Shown here: in pieces, positions 1 to 10,296 of the stretch | Position numbering within the stretch: the stretch's first letter is position 1 | Layout of the letters: every line of letters starts with the position of its first letter | Assembly: GCF_037975245.1 (NCBI RefSeq) | Contig: NC_092565.1 | Location: forward strand, 14,723,499 to 14,787,498 | Reading direction: 5' to 3' | Source of the DNA: Apostichopus japonicus | Taxonomy: Eukaryota; Echinodermata; Holothuroidea; Aspidochirotida; Stichopodidae | Length of the DNA: 64,000 nt | Position numbers and translations under genes: made by a program | The notes under the pieces: generated by a model | Database searches by the model: none | The model's input: the letters and a program-made list of their open reading frames with translations, nothing else | Told to the model about the DNA's origin: nothing

Positions 1-770
1 ACTGATTACATTATGTACAGTATTCTGTGATTGTGATTAGAATACTCACTAATGGTTTAATCCATTGCATTATGCATACTATAAATGAGAGTAGAACACA
101 CCTACCATAGTTGAGACTGGAGTACATATAAGCTTTGTTATACTTACATGTATGGTGATGGAAATGAGCACAATGAGGAAGCACATACTAATCCTTTAAC
201 ACTTTCTAATGGTTTGATTGATTACAGTAAACATACTTTAATTGTGAATGAGCATACACATACCAGTATGTCTAAGTTTACAAGAGAGTAAACTGCTGAT
301 AGTTTGATTGATTTCACTATACACAATGTGAGTGTATATACTAATGGTGTGAGTTACTGCAGTATGTCTAGTGTAATTTGGAAGTACATTACTTACTAAT
401 GGCTTGACTGATTGTGAGGTAAAACACACATACTATTGGTTTCACTGATTGTGTAGTAAAACACACATACTATTGGTTTCACTGATTGTGTATTAGAACA
501 CACATACTATTGGTAATTTGGTTTCACTGAGTGTGTAGTAGAACACACATAATATTGGTTTCACTGATTGTGTAGTAGAACACACCTTATATTGGTTTCA
601 CTGATTGTGTAGTAAAACACACATAATATTGGTTTCACTGATTGTGTAGTAAAACACACATAATATTGGTTTCACTGATTATAGTATGCATACTGAGTGT
701 GTAGTCGGTCACACATGCTAATGGTATAACTTCTTCCAGTAGATACTTTTGTTGATGAGAATAGAGGAAC
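1..770. repeat. Minisatellite, 37-bp unit with degenerate flanks
   Basis: The core from about 415 to 700 is a tandem array whose phrase GGTTTCACTGATTGTG recurs at 438, 475, 519, 557, 594, 631 and 668. The spacing is 37 bp except for one 44-bp step caused by a 7-bp insertion. Each unit also contains GTAGTAAAACACACATA. From 1 to 415 and from 700 to 770 there are looser copies of the same words (AATGGTTTGATTGATT, ACACACATAC). No convincing coding region is present; short minus-strand ORFs here follow the repeat. Confidence 0.9.
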
Positions 771-1334
771 TAATGGTTTGACAAATATTGTGCAATAAAT
801 ATCAATCTTATTCCCAAGAATGGAAGGTATAGTGGAAATTTTGAAAATTGTCCACTGGTTGTGTGAGGTAGTATAGTATAGTTTGTAATGTGTTACACAG
901 TTCATTAGAATGTTTGTTCCTTGAATGCAATGTTACAATGTTTGTAATGTATGAACCGAAATGCACTGACAGATAACGGCTAAGTTACAAACATGTTAAT
1001 ATATTGATGACTGTGGTGCATGTATCTAGCTTTTGATGATACATGATTGGATAATGAAACTAGAAGTGATAATGACTCTGTTATGTTTGAGTCAGAATGA
1101 AGACCTGATACCACAGGCCTACTTCAGTGCTTGTTACGTGTGTTGGTAGCGGACCTTCTTAACATATGACATCACAACCACACACTTGTTAAGGCAACTG
1201 GAGTATTGCATTTACCAGGAGATAAGATTTGTAATATTGGGTTAACACCCATACTGGACACCATTTATTACTTTAACAGCTATAATACAATACATTATAC
1301 TGTATGTGTATTCTGTATTAAATGGTGGGCTTGA
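771..1334. other. Unannotated intergenic stretch
   Basis: AT-rich sequence with no ORF resembling a protein and no obvious repeat structure. I see nothing to annotate. Confidence 0.6.
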
Positions 1335-1752
1335 ACCACTATGCTTCACCATGCTTACAACTTAGAAGATTAACAGCCATGCTTTTTAGATGGTTAAAAG
1401 CCTTACTATATCTTGCAGAGATGTAATTTAATTAGTTGGTATACAGCCATACTTTGCATTGCATATAACTTAGCTCGTTAACAGCCTTAATATATCTTGC
1501 AGAGATGTCATTTAATTAGATGGTACACAGCCATACTTTACACTGCTTATATATAAGCTGGTTAACAGCCTTACTTTATCTTGCAGAGATGTCATTTAAG
1601 TGGATGGTATACAGCCATACTTTACAATGCTTTTAGCTTAGCTGGTTAACAGCCTTACTTTATCTTGCAGAGATGTCATTTAATTGAATGGTATACACCC
1701 ATCTTTACAATGTTTATCACTTAGTTGGGTAACAGCCTTATTATATCTTGTG
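1335..1752. repeat. Minisatellite, 84-bp unit
   Basis: The word TCTTGCAGAGATGT recurs at 1411, 1495, 1579 and 1663, exactly 84 bp apart, and a decayed copy (TCTTGTGAGA) follows at 1746. Each unit also carries GTTAACAGCC and TACAGCCATACTTT. There are about 4.5 copies, and no ORF spans the array. Confidence 0.93.
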
Positions 1753-2310
1753 AGAAATTGCAATTGTTTTGTAACAAACAACAAACACAGAAACAGAGTA
1801 AAATAGCATTGAGTGGCCTCAGTGTAAGAATAATACTAAGAAATGTTTTCTTTATCAAGGACAAGGTAGTGTTATGTTTGTGAAATTGTACTGTAAATTG
1901 AGTTATTATGTTGTCCTAACTTATTTTAGTAGATGGTAGGAATTGTATATGTGAAGAAAGAGAGGTCAGGGGTGTTCATTATTTTCAAGATTTGATTGAA
2001 CTCAGTAGGTAATTTATTGTGATTTTTTGTTTCATGTTTGTGTGCCTAGAATTTGTACATATGATTACCAAGTCAATAAAAGTTGATATCATTGTTAGAT
2101 GTCATATACCAATCATTCATTCGTGTTGTCACCCCACAGTAGGAGGATACGGGGGGGGGGAGTTGTCAATGTGTCCGTCCAGCCGTCCGTCTGTCTGTCT
2201 GTCTGTTATTGGGAATACTGTATGTTAGTCACGGTTGTCTATTGCTCATAGTCTAATTGCGAGAGCTAATAGCAATGGCCCTGTGTTTACTTGGAGGTGT
2301 CATATAGTTT
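1753..2310. other. Intergenic, simple-sequence patches
   Basis: No gene is seen. A run of ten G at about 2151-2160 is followed by a short GTCC/GTCT stutter at about 2170-2204. Confidence 0.6.
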
Positions 2311-2475
2311 TTAAATGTGATTGGGGTAGCGAGTGTAACTTCTTCCAGTTCAAACAAATAAATGTGATTGGGGTAGAGATTGGGGTAGAGAGTGTAAACA
2401 ATGTGATTGGGGTAGAGAGTGTAACTTCTTCCAGTTCAAACAAACAAACTTCTTCTGTTCAAACAAATAAATGCA
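2311..2475. repeat. Short tandem repeat containing GATTGGGGTAGAGA
   Basis: Three to four irregular copies of GTGATTGGGGTAGAGAGTGT joined to CTTCCAGTTCAAACAAA. The 93-codon ORF across it (2235-2516) is built from the repeat and has no family resemblance, so it is not called as a gene. Confidence 0.7.
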
Positions 2476-2519
2476 TCAACCTGCTGTGTCAAATTAGGAG
2501 TAAAGATTCTGAGTAAATG

Positions 2520-3605
2520 TATTGGGTAGGTGCCAATCAGAGAAGGGGGGCAGCAGATGCTCCCCCTCCCCCCTCTCATCCAAAGACAAAAGAAGTATGT
2601 GTGATATCATTAGTAACACACCCTTTTTCTTGCTATTGGCAAACACCTCTGAAAGCCAGTGGTGTTCATGAATAGTGGAAATATTAAGGTGCCATCAAAA
2701 TATTAAAACCCCCTCTGTAATATAAAGGTAATTGTCATAAAATGATTAATTTGTTAACAATTTGTCACAAGTTGATCAATTCTATACATTTATTAACTGA
2801 TCAACCCATCATTTGGTTGCAAAATGTCAAAATGATTGCTTGTTCATTTAAGTGACAAATGAGTATTTAAATAATGTTCTGAAAAATTCTTAAAACATTG
2901 TATGGATTCTTACCATGCAGACGATTTGCAACAAACTTATCAAAATACTCAGTGCTCAAACGTTGCAATATGTGAAATTTTTAAATGAGAAAGTAAACAG
3001 TGGGATACTCCTTGCAGAAGATGCAAAATAAGTGACGAATAACTCACCATTTAATTTCAAATTGCAAAACTTTCTAATTTCAATAGGTGATGGATTCACA
3101 CTTTTCAACAATTCTTAGAAATACAAGTGAGCGGAAAGTTGCTGACATGATATGAAGATTTTAAAGGTTTTGTGGCACCTTAACGTTTCCATACTTAAAA
3201 TGATTACTCGAGGGAACTCTACTTGACATATGCTGGAATGTATTTGCTGATGTAAAATTCAAAAGTAGGCATACCAGAATTATTGTGAAAATGCTCTCAA
3301 GCTTCTGATAAATGCGATGTGATATAATATGCTTATTCCCATACATAATTCATAAACCAAATAGTGATCATTTCCCGATGCAATCATTTCAAATAGGTTT
3401 AGCTATAATTCACTACGCAACATAGAATCTGGATCATACTTGTCAAATGCATTGAATTCAAGCTATGCGTGGAGCATCTATAGACACAGATTGAAATTGG
3501 AAAGAAGCTGCGAAGGGTTAGAGCCAGAAACATCTGTTAACAAGCAGGGACACATGTGACAATGCATTGTCACATTTATCAGCAGAAGTGTTGTAAAATA
3601 AGAAA
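2520..3605. other. Intergenic stretch without recognisable genes
   Basis: AT-rich sequence with only short random ORFs. Nothing else is seen until the hairpin at 3608. Confidence 0.6.
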
Positions 3606-3607
3606 GT

Positions 3608-3695
3608 AAATCACGTATCACTGGCAAGATACGTCGAGCGCCCTCTTTAAACACTAAGAGGGCGCTCGACGCATCTTGCCAGTGATACGTGATTT
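3608..3695. repeat. Near-perfect inverted repeat: 40-bp arms, 8-nt loop
   Basis: The left arm 3608-3647 is the reverse complement of the right arm 3656-3695 with a single mismatch. In the left arm GATACGTCGAG faces CTCGACGCATC in the right. The loop 3648-3655 reads TAAACACT. The arms are more GC-rich than the flanks. It could be a fold-back transposon remnant, a tail-to-tail duplication or a transcribed hairpin; the sequence alone does not decide. Confidence 0.95.
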
Positions 3696-3699
3696 CAAA

Positions 3700-4455
3700 G
3701 CAGTCAAATCAAACCTTTGTTATTCATAAATGTATTCCGGCTTTGTGTTGTTCCTCGGAAGTTGCATGCTAAGCGATAGAAGTGTTCACAGTTTTAATCG
3801 TAATTTTTCTTCTTAAATGGAACGGAGGGTGATAAAATACTGCCCGATACTGTTGTTTTAACTGGTTTTTGTATATTAATAGTTTTCAACACCAAACACG
3901 CCGCGAAATGAGCTAAGCATTCAGGAAACGTTGCCTTGACCATTACTTTAGCAACTAGGCAATCAAAAGAATTTAGATTTTTTAAAAAGAAACAAGTGTT
4001 AGTCTACCCACTTCGGTAAAGAAAATTGGTTATATTGTACCAACACCGTTGGGTAATGACATCTTCAACTGTTGTGGAAATTATAACGCACTAACCAACC
4101 CACTCCCTCCCCTTCCCAACCTCTTAGCAATTTAATCACAGAAGTCCCTTCATGTTAAATGTAATAGGCAGTGCTACACAATAATAAGAGAAAAATAACC
4201 CTAATGTTAGCATAAATATAAGGCTTTTCCAGGCCTATAATTTGATAGAACTCCACTTTCAATTGTTGCTAAAACCTCCCCTGGGACCCAGTAGACTTTT
4301 GTATACGATGGGTCTGAGGTCCTCTCCTATAGAAAACAATTGTAAACTGCCGCAAGTGCGATTTCCGTCCTATATTTAACAACTGTGGATAAATATAATA
4401 AAATTAGAACTAGTGATGATTTAAGTTACATCGACTTATATGAATGCTGCTCCTG
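3700..4455. other. Intergenic stretch without recognisable genes
   Basis: No protein-like ORF, RNA gene or tandem repeat is seen. Confidence 0.55.
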
Positions 4456-4459
4456 CATG

Positions 4460-4812
4460 CTCGGCGCTTTCGACACTATCTAAGCGGAACAACACCACAG
4501 GTTGGCGCGGAGCGTACAGCAATGTTTTGAGTAAAGATACTCCCTAGATCTCCGGAAATGACCCTTTCCGGGCCTTGCCAATTTGCAGATAAACGAAGAA
4601 CAAATAGGTGTCATCGCCATTTTGTCAGAAAATTACACAACAAAATGTGACAAATGTCAATAGGTATTTGAGAGCGCAATAAAAAAGTCAATAATCGCGA
4701 ATAAGTAAAAAGTTGTAAAAAGCTGAAAAGGGCGCCAACAGTCCATGTGAGTCCGTCAGGGGCCACCTCCCCCCCCCCCCCCCCCTCTGACTGTATGGAC
4801 GCTCCGCCACTA
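4460..4812 (-). mobile_element. hAT-type MITE, truncated copy
   Basis: This is an inverted, diverged copy of the element at 53132-53529. Reading the minus strand from 4812, it shares GTGGCGGAGCGTCCATACAG, TGGCGCCCTTTTCAGC, TTGCGCTCTCAAATACC, GACATTTGTCACATTTTGTT, TGGCGATGACACCTATT and TTCCGG-GATCTAGGGAGTATC with the other copy. The outer GC-rich end next to 4460 is rearranged, so the second terminal repeat is lost. A long C run at about 4768-4786 replaces the corresponding G/C tract. It encodes no protein. Confidence 0.85.
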
Positions 4813-6805
4813 GAAATAGTGTGCAAACGTTATGAAACCAAACAAAGAGTGGAATAGTGTGGATCTAACCGTCCGGATGTCCTGAACTCTCTGGGTCTTA
4901 GAATGATGTTCATGAATTGAATTGAATTTATTTGCTACATTTCAGTTTTACATTTTGAACAGTATAGAAATAAATATAGATGGTATCAAATACAGTAAGC
5001 AGTAAATATAGAGTAATGAAATAATATATATATGTGAGATGGAAGTAGAGGAACCAGAAATAAGTGGATACTTTTCTGGTCTGGTCCCTTTGTAACAAAG
5101 AAAGTGCAAAGTACATCACCCACCCCTCCCCCTCCCCCCAAAAAAGCCAACAAAGTCAAAATCTTATGAAAAGAGAAAGAAAGAAACATAAGAGAAAAAA
5201 CAGGAAGTACAACTAAGATGGATTGCTATGCAGTAGGTATTGTTTTATTTTTTGCTTAAAAGTATTGAGTGTTGGAGAAATTTTAATGACATGATTAAGA
5301 GAATTCCAAAAGGTACACCTGTGCTACTAATTTGAGAATATGTGTATAGAGTGCAGGGGCGTCACTGTGGTTCAACGTTTGTTGGCATTTTTGGCCGACA
5401 AAATCTCTGTTCAAGCTACATGGACTTTGATACTGCAAATTGAAGAAATAATACTCTCATAATACTTGTTATTTCGAGATAAAACATAATCATGTCGAGA
5501 CAAAACCATCAAATTTCGAGACGTGGAAACTACGACATGTAACGTCAGGATTTTATGAATATTAGTTTAGTTAAACTTTTGATATCAAACATAAAACTCG
5601 TGGGAAGAAACTTCAACATTTCGACGTTAAACGACACATTTTCGGGATAGAATTTAGACGTTTTGAGCAGACGTCAGAGCTTAAAGAAAAAAGAATCAAA
5701 TTCCGAAATAAAATGTAGAAAACTAGTTGAAGGTCGAGATGTGATGGAGTGGGAGGGGTTGAGGGGATGTTCTATAGGGGAGTCCTTGGTATGAAGTATC
5801 ATCTTATCCTGGTTATTTATAATGATTTGGCCTCTTCATATATAAGTCTATTATACAGCTCTGTTAATGATTTAGCAATCACTGCCGCACTTATTGGATA
5901 GCACCGCTACCCCAGATGCCTTGATCCACACGTTTCGTTTCATACCGTGATATGACTACATTCTTATTCACAGTGAGCGATGAATACAGGTATGATGTCT
6001 TTGTGTGAGCTGCAGATGTATCGTTTGGTATAGGCATGTATTTGTCTTCCCGTTTAAAATCTTCTCTTCACCTTTCCACTTCTCCCCTATTTTTTATTCG
6101 TATCTCTTTACCAACTCGCACGGGTTTCTTGCAAAGCTCGTTTATTGCCCCTTCCCCCTCCCCCCCCTTACCCGTGTCTCTTTCAGGCGCACGCTCTCTC
6201 CACTTCTCTCTCTACATATGCTCGAGGAAACGAAACATATGTAACGAATCGTTTTGCTAAATTGATACACTTATACAGTTGTTTGTTCCCGTGCAAAAAC
6301 ATCCTAAAGTGTATATCTTTATATTACCTACCTATGCGTATACCATATGAGAAGCATTGTACATGCATGTTAAGTCACTATTTGAAACTAGGAGAGCAAG
6401 TCAATAAAGTACAATTGAAGTTTGTTATTTATACTTACATTTCTGCATGCATAATTAATGTGCGATATAAATATTTAGTACCCTGTTATGGGTGTACATA
6501 TATTTGCACAAGCTGAATAAATACCTAGTTTTTCTTTTACCTTATATACATTGTATATGAATTGTTTTCCTGTTCAACGTTTATAAGATTTTTATGATAT
6601 CATATTTTTAAAGTGTCAATCTCTTACAAATATATGCTTTGACGTCATTTTTCGTTTCACTATAGCGAACTTATCCCGTTATGTGACGAAGACTTATTAG
6701 AGGATTGAACATCTCTTTGGTAAAATTATCAACCATTTTTTTTTACACTTCAGGAATTGGCTAGAATCACCCACGGGAATTGAATCGTGTCACACACCCG
6801 ACGAA
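4813..6805. other. Intergenic; degenerate CGAGA-rich stretch
   Basis: No gene is recognised. About 5455-5740 contains repeated words such as TTTCGAGATAAAA, GTCGAGACAAAA and TTCGAGACGTGG, probably an old repeat. The overlapping plus-strand ORFs at 6005-6516 are pyrimidine-rich and have no family resemblance. Confidence 0.5.
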
Positions 6806-7010
6806 GCTCACACGTCTCGATGTAAGGAGACTGGGGTTAGGAGCAGATCAGTCCGTTTGGATTTTCGCGCCCATGCAGGTACTTTCCTGTGGGTGACGTT
6901 TCTTATAAAGCATTTGTTCCTTTCCTAGGAGATTCGTGATACTCATGTGACATATATGATCACACAGCCACAGTCTCGATGCAAGGGGACTGGGGTTGAG
7001 AGCGGATCGT
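6806..7010. repeat. Local direct duplication, about 160 bp offset
   Basis: TCTCGATGTAAGGAGACTGG followed by GGTTAGGAGCAGATC near 6814 is repeated near 6973 as TCTCGATGCAAGGGGACTGG followed by GGTTGAGAGCGGATC. Both are followed within about 20 bp by TTTTCGxGCCCA. Confidence 0.75.
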
Positions 7011-7199
7011 TGTTTGTTTTTTCGTGCCCAGGTTTTTTGTTGGGGGATTTTTCTTTAATATCTTGAATGATTAGAGAAAAAAAAATTCCCTGTGTGCATA
7101 AACAATTTTCTTAAAGAAGAGGAAGTAGAAAAAAAATCACAGCAACTACGAATCAAGAAATCGATGCTTTCACAATTTTATCCATCAACAGCATTTAGC

Positions 7200-7480
7200 A
7201 ATGTGCCCTTTATGGTCACCATATCAAAGTTGTTTAGTATTCTCGCTGTAACCGCGAAACGTTCCTTTAAGCTCTGTCATTTCACATTCCAGGAAAGTCC
7301 CCTCGGATTCCAAATTTTCAACACAGTCAGTGCACATGCCCCAAAAACCAATATGTAATCAATATAAATCTGTTTAAGAAGAAGAAGAAGTTGTACAGAC
7401 TGTAGATCTTTACAATTGATTCTTAGCAATACATCATCTACGACCAAATTTTTACGAGCGAACCTTGGCCGAAGTCTGTT
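7200..7480. repeat. Ancient duplicated block, upstream copy
   Basis: This is alignable by eye, at diverged level, with 14570-14820. Shared words include TTCTCGxTxTAxCCGCGAxACGTTCCT, CATTTCACATTCCAGG versus ATATTTACACTTGAG, CCAAATTTTCAACACAGTCAGT versus CCCGATTTCAACACGATCAGT, and TTGGCCGAAGTCTGTTTG versus TCGGCCAAAGTTTGTTTG. It is probably part of an old duplication that also produced the LRR paralogues. Confidence 0.6.
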
Positions 7481-8635
7481 TGCGAAGAGACCACAATACT
7501 TATAGATGAGAAATCGGCAGTTTACATTGCTGAATCGGCAGTATATAATTATTAAAAAACGAGGATACCAGACATATTATTTTCCACTGATGTTGTCTCC
7601 GTAACTAGTTCTCATCGTTATAACTGTGCTGCTTTTATGGTTTTTACTATCCATGTTTTAAACTATACTATCGGCTCTCAATCGAACTTCAGAAAGGAAA
7701 AGCTGTGACGTCACGCACAATTTGGCAAACAATCTTGTTGGATTCCGCTGAGACGACCTTTAATGTAGAGACTTGATGAAGGATTTTCACATATTAGGAC
7801 AAGTCATATATAGACCGCGATAATTCTATAGTACTACAGGACGACTGGGCACTCTTATTTTAGTTACGATACTTTCCCAAAAAGTATTAGTAGTCAAAAA
7901 ACCGAAACAACATTGCGAGTCGCCAGTATATGGAAGTGTACTAGCAGAAGGTGAACAGGGTAAGTATTTATTAAATTTCATTTAAATATAGAGTTTTACA
8001 GTGGAAAATTGTATAAGTCTGTTTCAAGATTCGTATTCACAGAGCAACGTTATGGAGCTTTCCCGCTGATATAATGTGGACAAAGTAAATGGAGCACCCT
8101 TATAAAAATAGCCTATCGTTTACCTAGGTCGAGATAAGCTCGATTGAAAATTCTTATAAAGTAAGATACAGGATAGGCTTTGGCACTAGGAACGAGGTCA
8201 CATTGTTGGCAGTATATGAGGAATCAACAGCCCTAATATGTTCTAAATATAAATAATTCTTCGTTATCCTCTTTCAAAGCAAATTCTCAAGTTTGATTTT
8301 GGTAAATTGATTCGATGATATTCGACGCTTAAATCCATAAAATGTAGTTTCGCTATATATAGCTGCACAATTCGTGTTTCATTTGATATAGTGAAATATG
8401 CGATATTTTCGAAACATTTTCACGTGTAATTGATACCAAATATGTTTCCAAATATAACAGAAACTGTTGTGATTTTAAGGAATCCAAATATTAAAAAAAC
8501 TTTATTTGGTAAAACAAGGAAAGGAAGACCTGTCATTTTGAGCAATACGTACATTTTACCACTGTCTCGATATATGCATTCGTTTAAATTATAATGAAAG
8601 AAACCAAAGCCATTTATGACATCATCTTGTGTATT
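7481..8635. other. Intergenic stretch without recognisable genes
   Basis: AT-rich DNA. No protein-like ORF, RNA gene or repeat that I can support. Confidence 0.55.
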
Positions 8636-8990
8636 ACAGGGGCGTCAATCCCAATTAAAAAGTGGACGGGCGGGGGGTGTGTTGGTTTGGGGACATAAAT
8701 GACAACGTGGACAACACTGAAAGAGTGTGGGTGGGTCCAGGGGCTCGCCTTAGGACCACTGATGGGGTCCAAGGGGTCATCATCACATCATATCATCACA
8801 CTATCTAAGCGTAGCGCCACCTTCGGTAGGCAAGTAGCGTAGCAAGAATTTTTTGCCAAAATATGCCCCTCCCAGATTACCGGAAATAGCACTTCCCAGG
8901 CCTTGCCAGACCAACTGGAGGTGGTCTGATCGAGTCTGTGTGTGTGTGTGGGGGGGGGGGGGGTGAGCTGAGTGGGTGGGCCTGATAAGG
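8636..8990 (-). mobile_element. hAT-type MITE relic, related to the 38792 copy
   Basis: The left edge reads CAGGGGCGTCAATCCC. Internally, on the minus strand, it carries GGCCTGGxAAGTGCTATTTC, TCTGGGAGGGGCATATTTTGGC, TTCTTGCTACGCTACTT and GGTGGCGCTACGCTTAGATA, matching the interior of the copy at 38792-39100. A TG repeat plus a G run (about 8936-8963) lies at the right edge. I could not find a clean second terminal repeat or target duplication, so the limits are approximate. Confidence 0.65.
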
Positions 8991-9379
8991 GACTGTGCCT
9001 CAATATTCTTAGTTAAACATGGATGCACTGATATAGGGGCTAACAATGAAACTGATAGGCCTACATAAGTATATTTAGTAGTTTCACATTAGACTGTTAC
9101 ACTGTTCACGCAGGTTAAATCGTAGGAGCTCTCTACGTTTATTGTTATTCTAAAAAAACTGTTGAAAACTAAAACAAACGTACTATCATCGCATCTGCGA
9201 TAGTGCATATACGCGATGAGCGGTTAAATTTAACCTACAATATGTGCCTAGAATCTTGAGGGTTGCACACTATACTGACTAATGAAATCAAAAGAAATGA
9301 TATGAACATTTCGCTAAAAGTAACTGAAATAGATCATGCATACTTGTACATGGGTTCACCATATAGCTTATGCCTACTT

Positions 9380-9860
9380 TTACTTAGGAAGGGGACCCCT
9401 CCCCTCCCGCAGATACGGTCCTTTACTTAGCATCAGTTAATTTACTCACAAATAAAACATTTTGTGAAAATATCTACATAACTACCAAGCGGAGATATAC
9501 ATGGTTATAACAACAACATGAGTATAGCATCTGAGCACCCAGGCATATCACCATACATATATCTGTCTCAATACTCCTATGAAATATATTATTATCTCCA
9601 AAACACTAAAACTATCATGAGTGAAATTGCTAACCAAACTGAATGCACAATATAATTTACATATAGTGTTATATTGCAACATACTATAACATTAATAATA
9701 ACATAATGTACTTGAAAGGAGATAAGAGAATGCTGTTGACTTTCATTATCTGCTGACTAGCATGCATATACCCTCAGCGGTGTATGGGCGCGGCTCCTCA
9801 TTTAATTACCTCACACATAAAATTATCTACATAACTACCAAGTTGATCATTGTTTCAGAT
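9380..9860. repeat. Degenerate direct duplication, about 355 bp offset
   Basis: ATCTACATAACTACCAAG occurs at about 9471 and again at about 9826. Each is preceded by a related stretch (ATTTACTCACAAATAAAAC versus ATTACCTCACACATAAAAT). No gene is seen. Confidence 0.6.
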
Positions 9861-10221
9861 ACACTAGCAGAATATGTAACATGGTAATGCGATGGGACTA
9901 TTCGAAATCAAATAACAAGTGACGTTTCCACATAATTGTCCTAAAATGTTCGAAAGTAACTAACAAAATATTTTAATGATGAAAAACCCTTCAGAAACGA
10001 CTAAGTAAAACATTCTGGTTTGAGAAAGTTATCGAGAGGTCGTAACAAACATAGGATGTTTTTAATTTTGTTTTTTTAGAGTAGTTAATGCCAATCATCA
10101 TATATCAACTATAACGTAAACTGATTGGGCCGCTGTCTTCTTTATTCACAAGAAATTACGATGGAGACGACATGACAACTTACGATGATTTTATCGCGTT
10201 GTACGTTTGATTTCAATTTTC

Positions 10222-10296
10222 TTTCTATTTCTTTGTTTCCGACAGATATCCTTCCACACTCGGCCCGACAATATTTAAGTGAAGACGCAGATAAAC
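10222..10296 (+). other. Probable 3' splice site and 5' UTR of the first LRR gene
   Basis: A pyrimidine-rich tract ends in CCGACAG at 10245, leaving a 51-nt leader before the ATG at 10297. The same arrangement (TTTATTTCTTTGTTCTGGACAG) precedes the broken paralogue near 15782, so an intron in the 5' UTR is likely. A preceding exon was not located. Confidence 0.55.

Noticed and set aside
4905-5200. Possible LINE 3' tail (TTGAATTGAATTTATTTGC motif)
   Set aside because: Resembles LINE tails in style, but no reverse-transcriptase coding, second copy or target duplication is visible in the window.
5353-5375. CAGGGGCGTCACTGTGG as a hAT terminus
   Set aside because: Looks like a terminus, but there is no second end, no target duplication and no shared interior.
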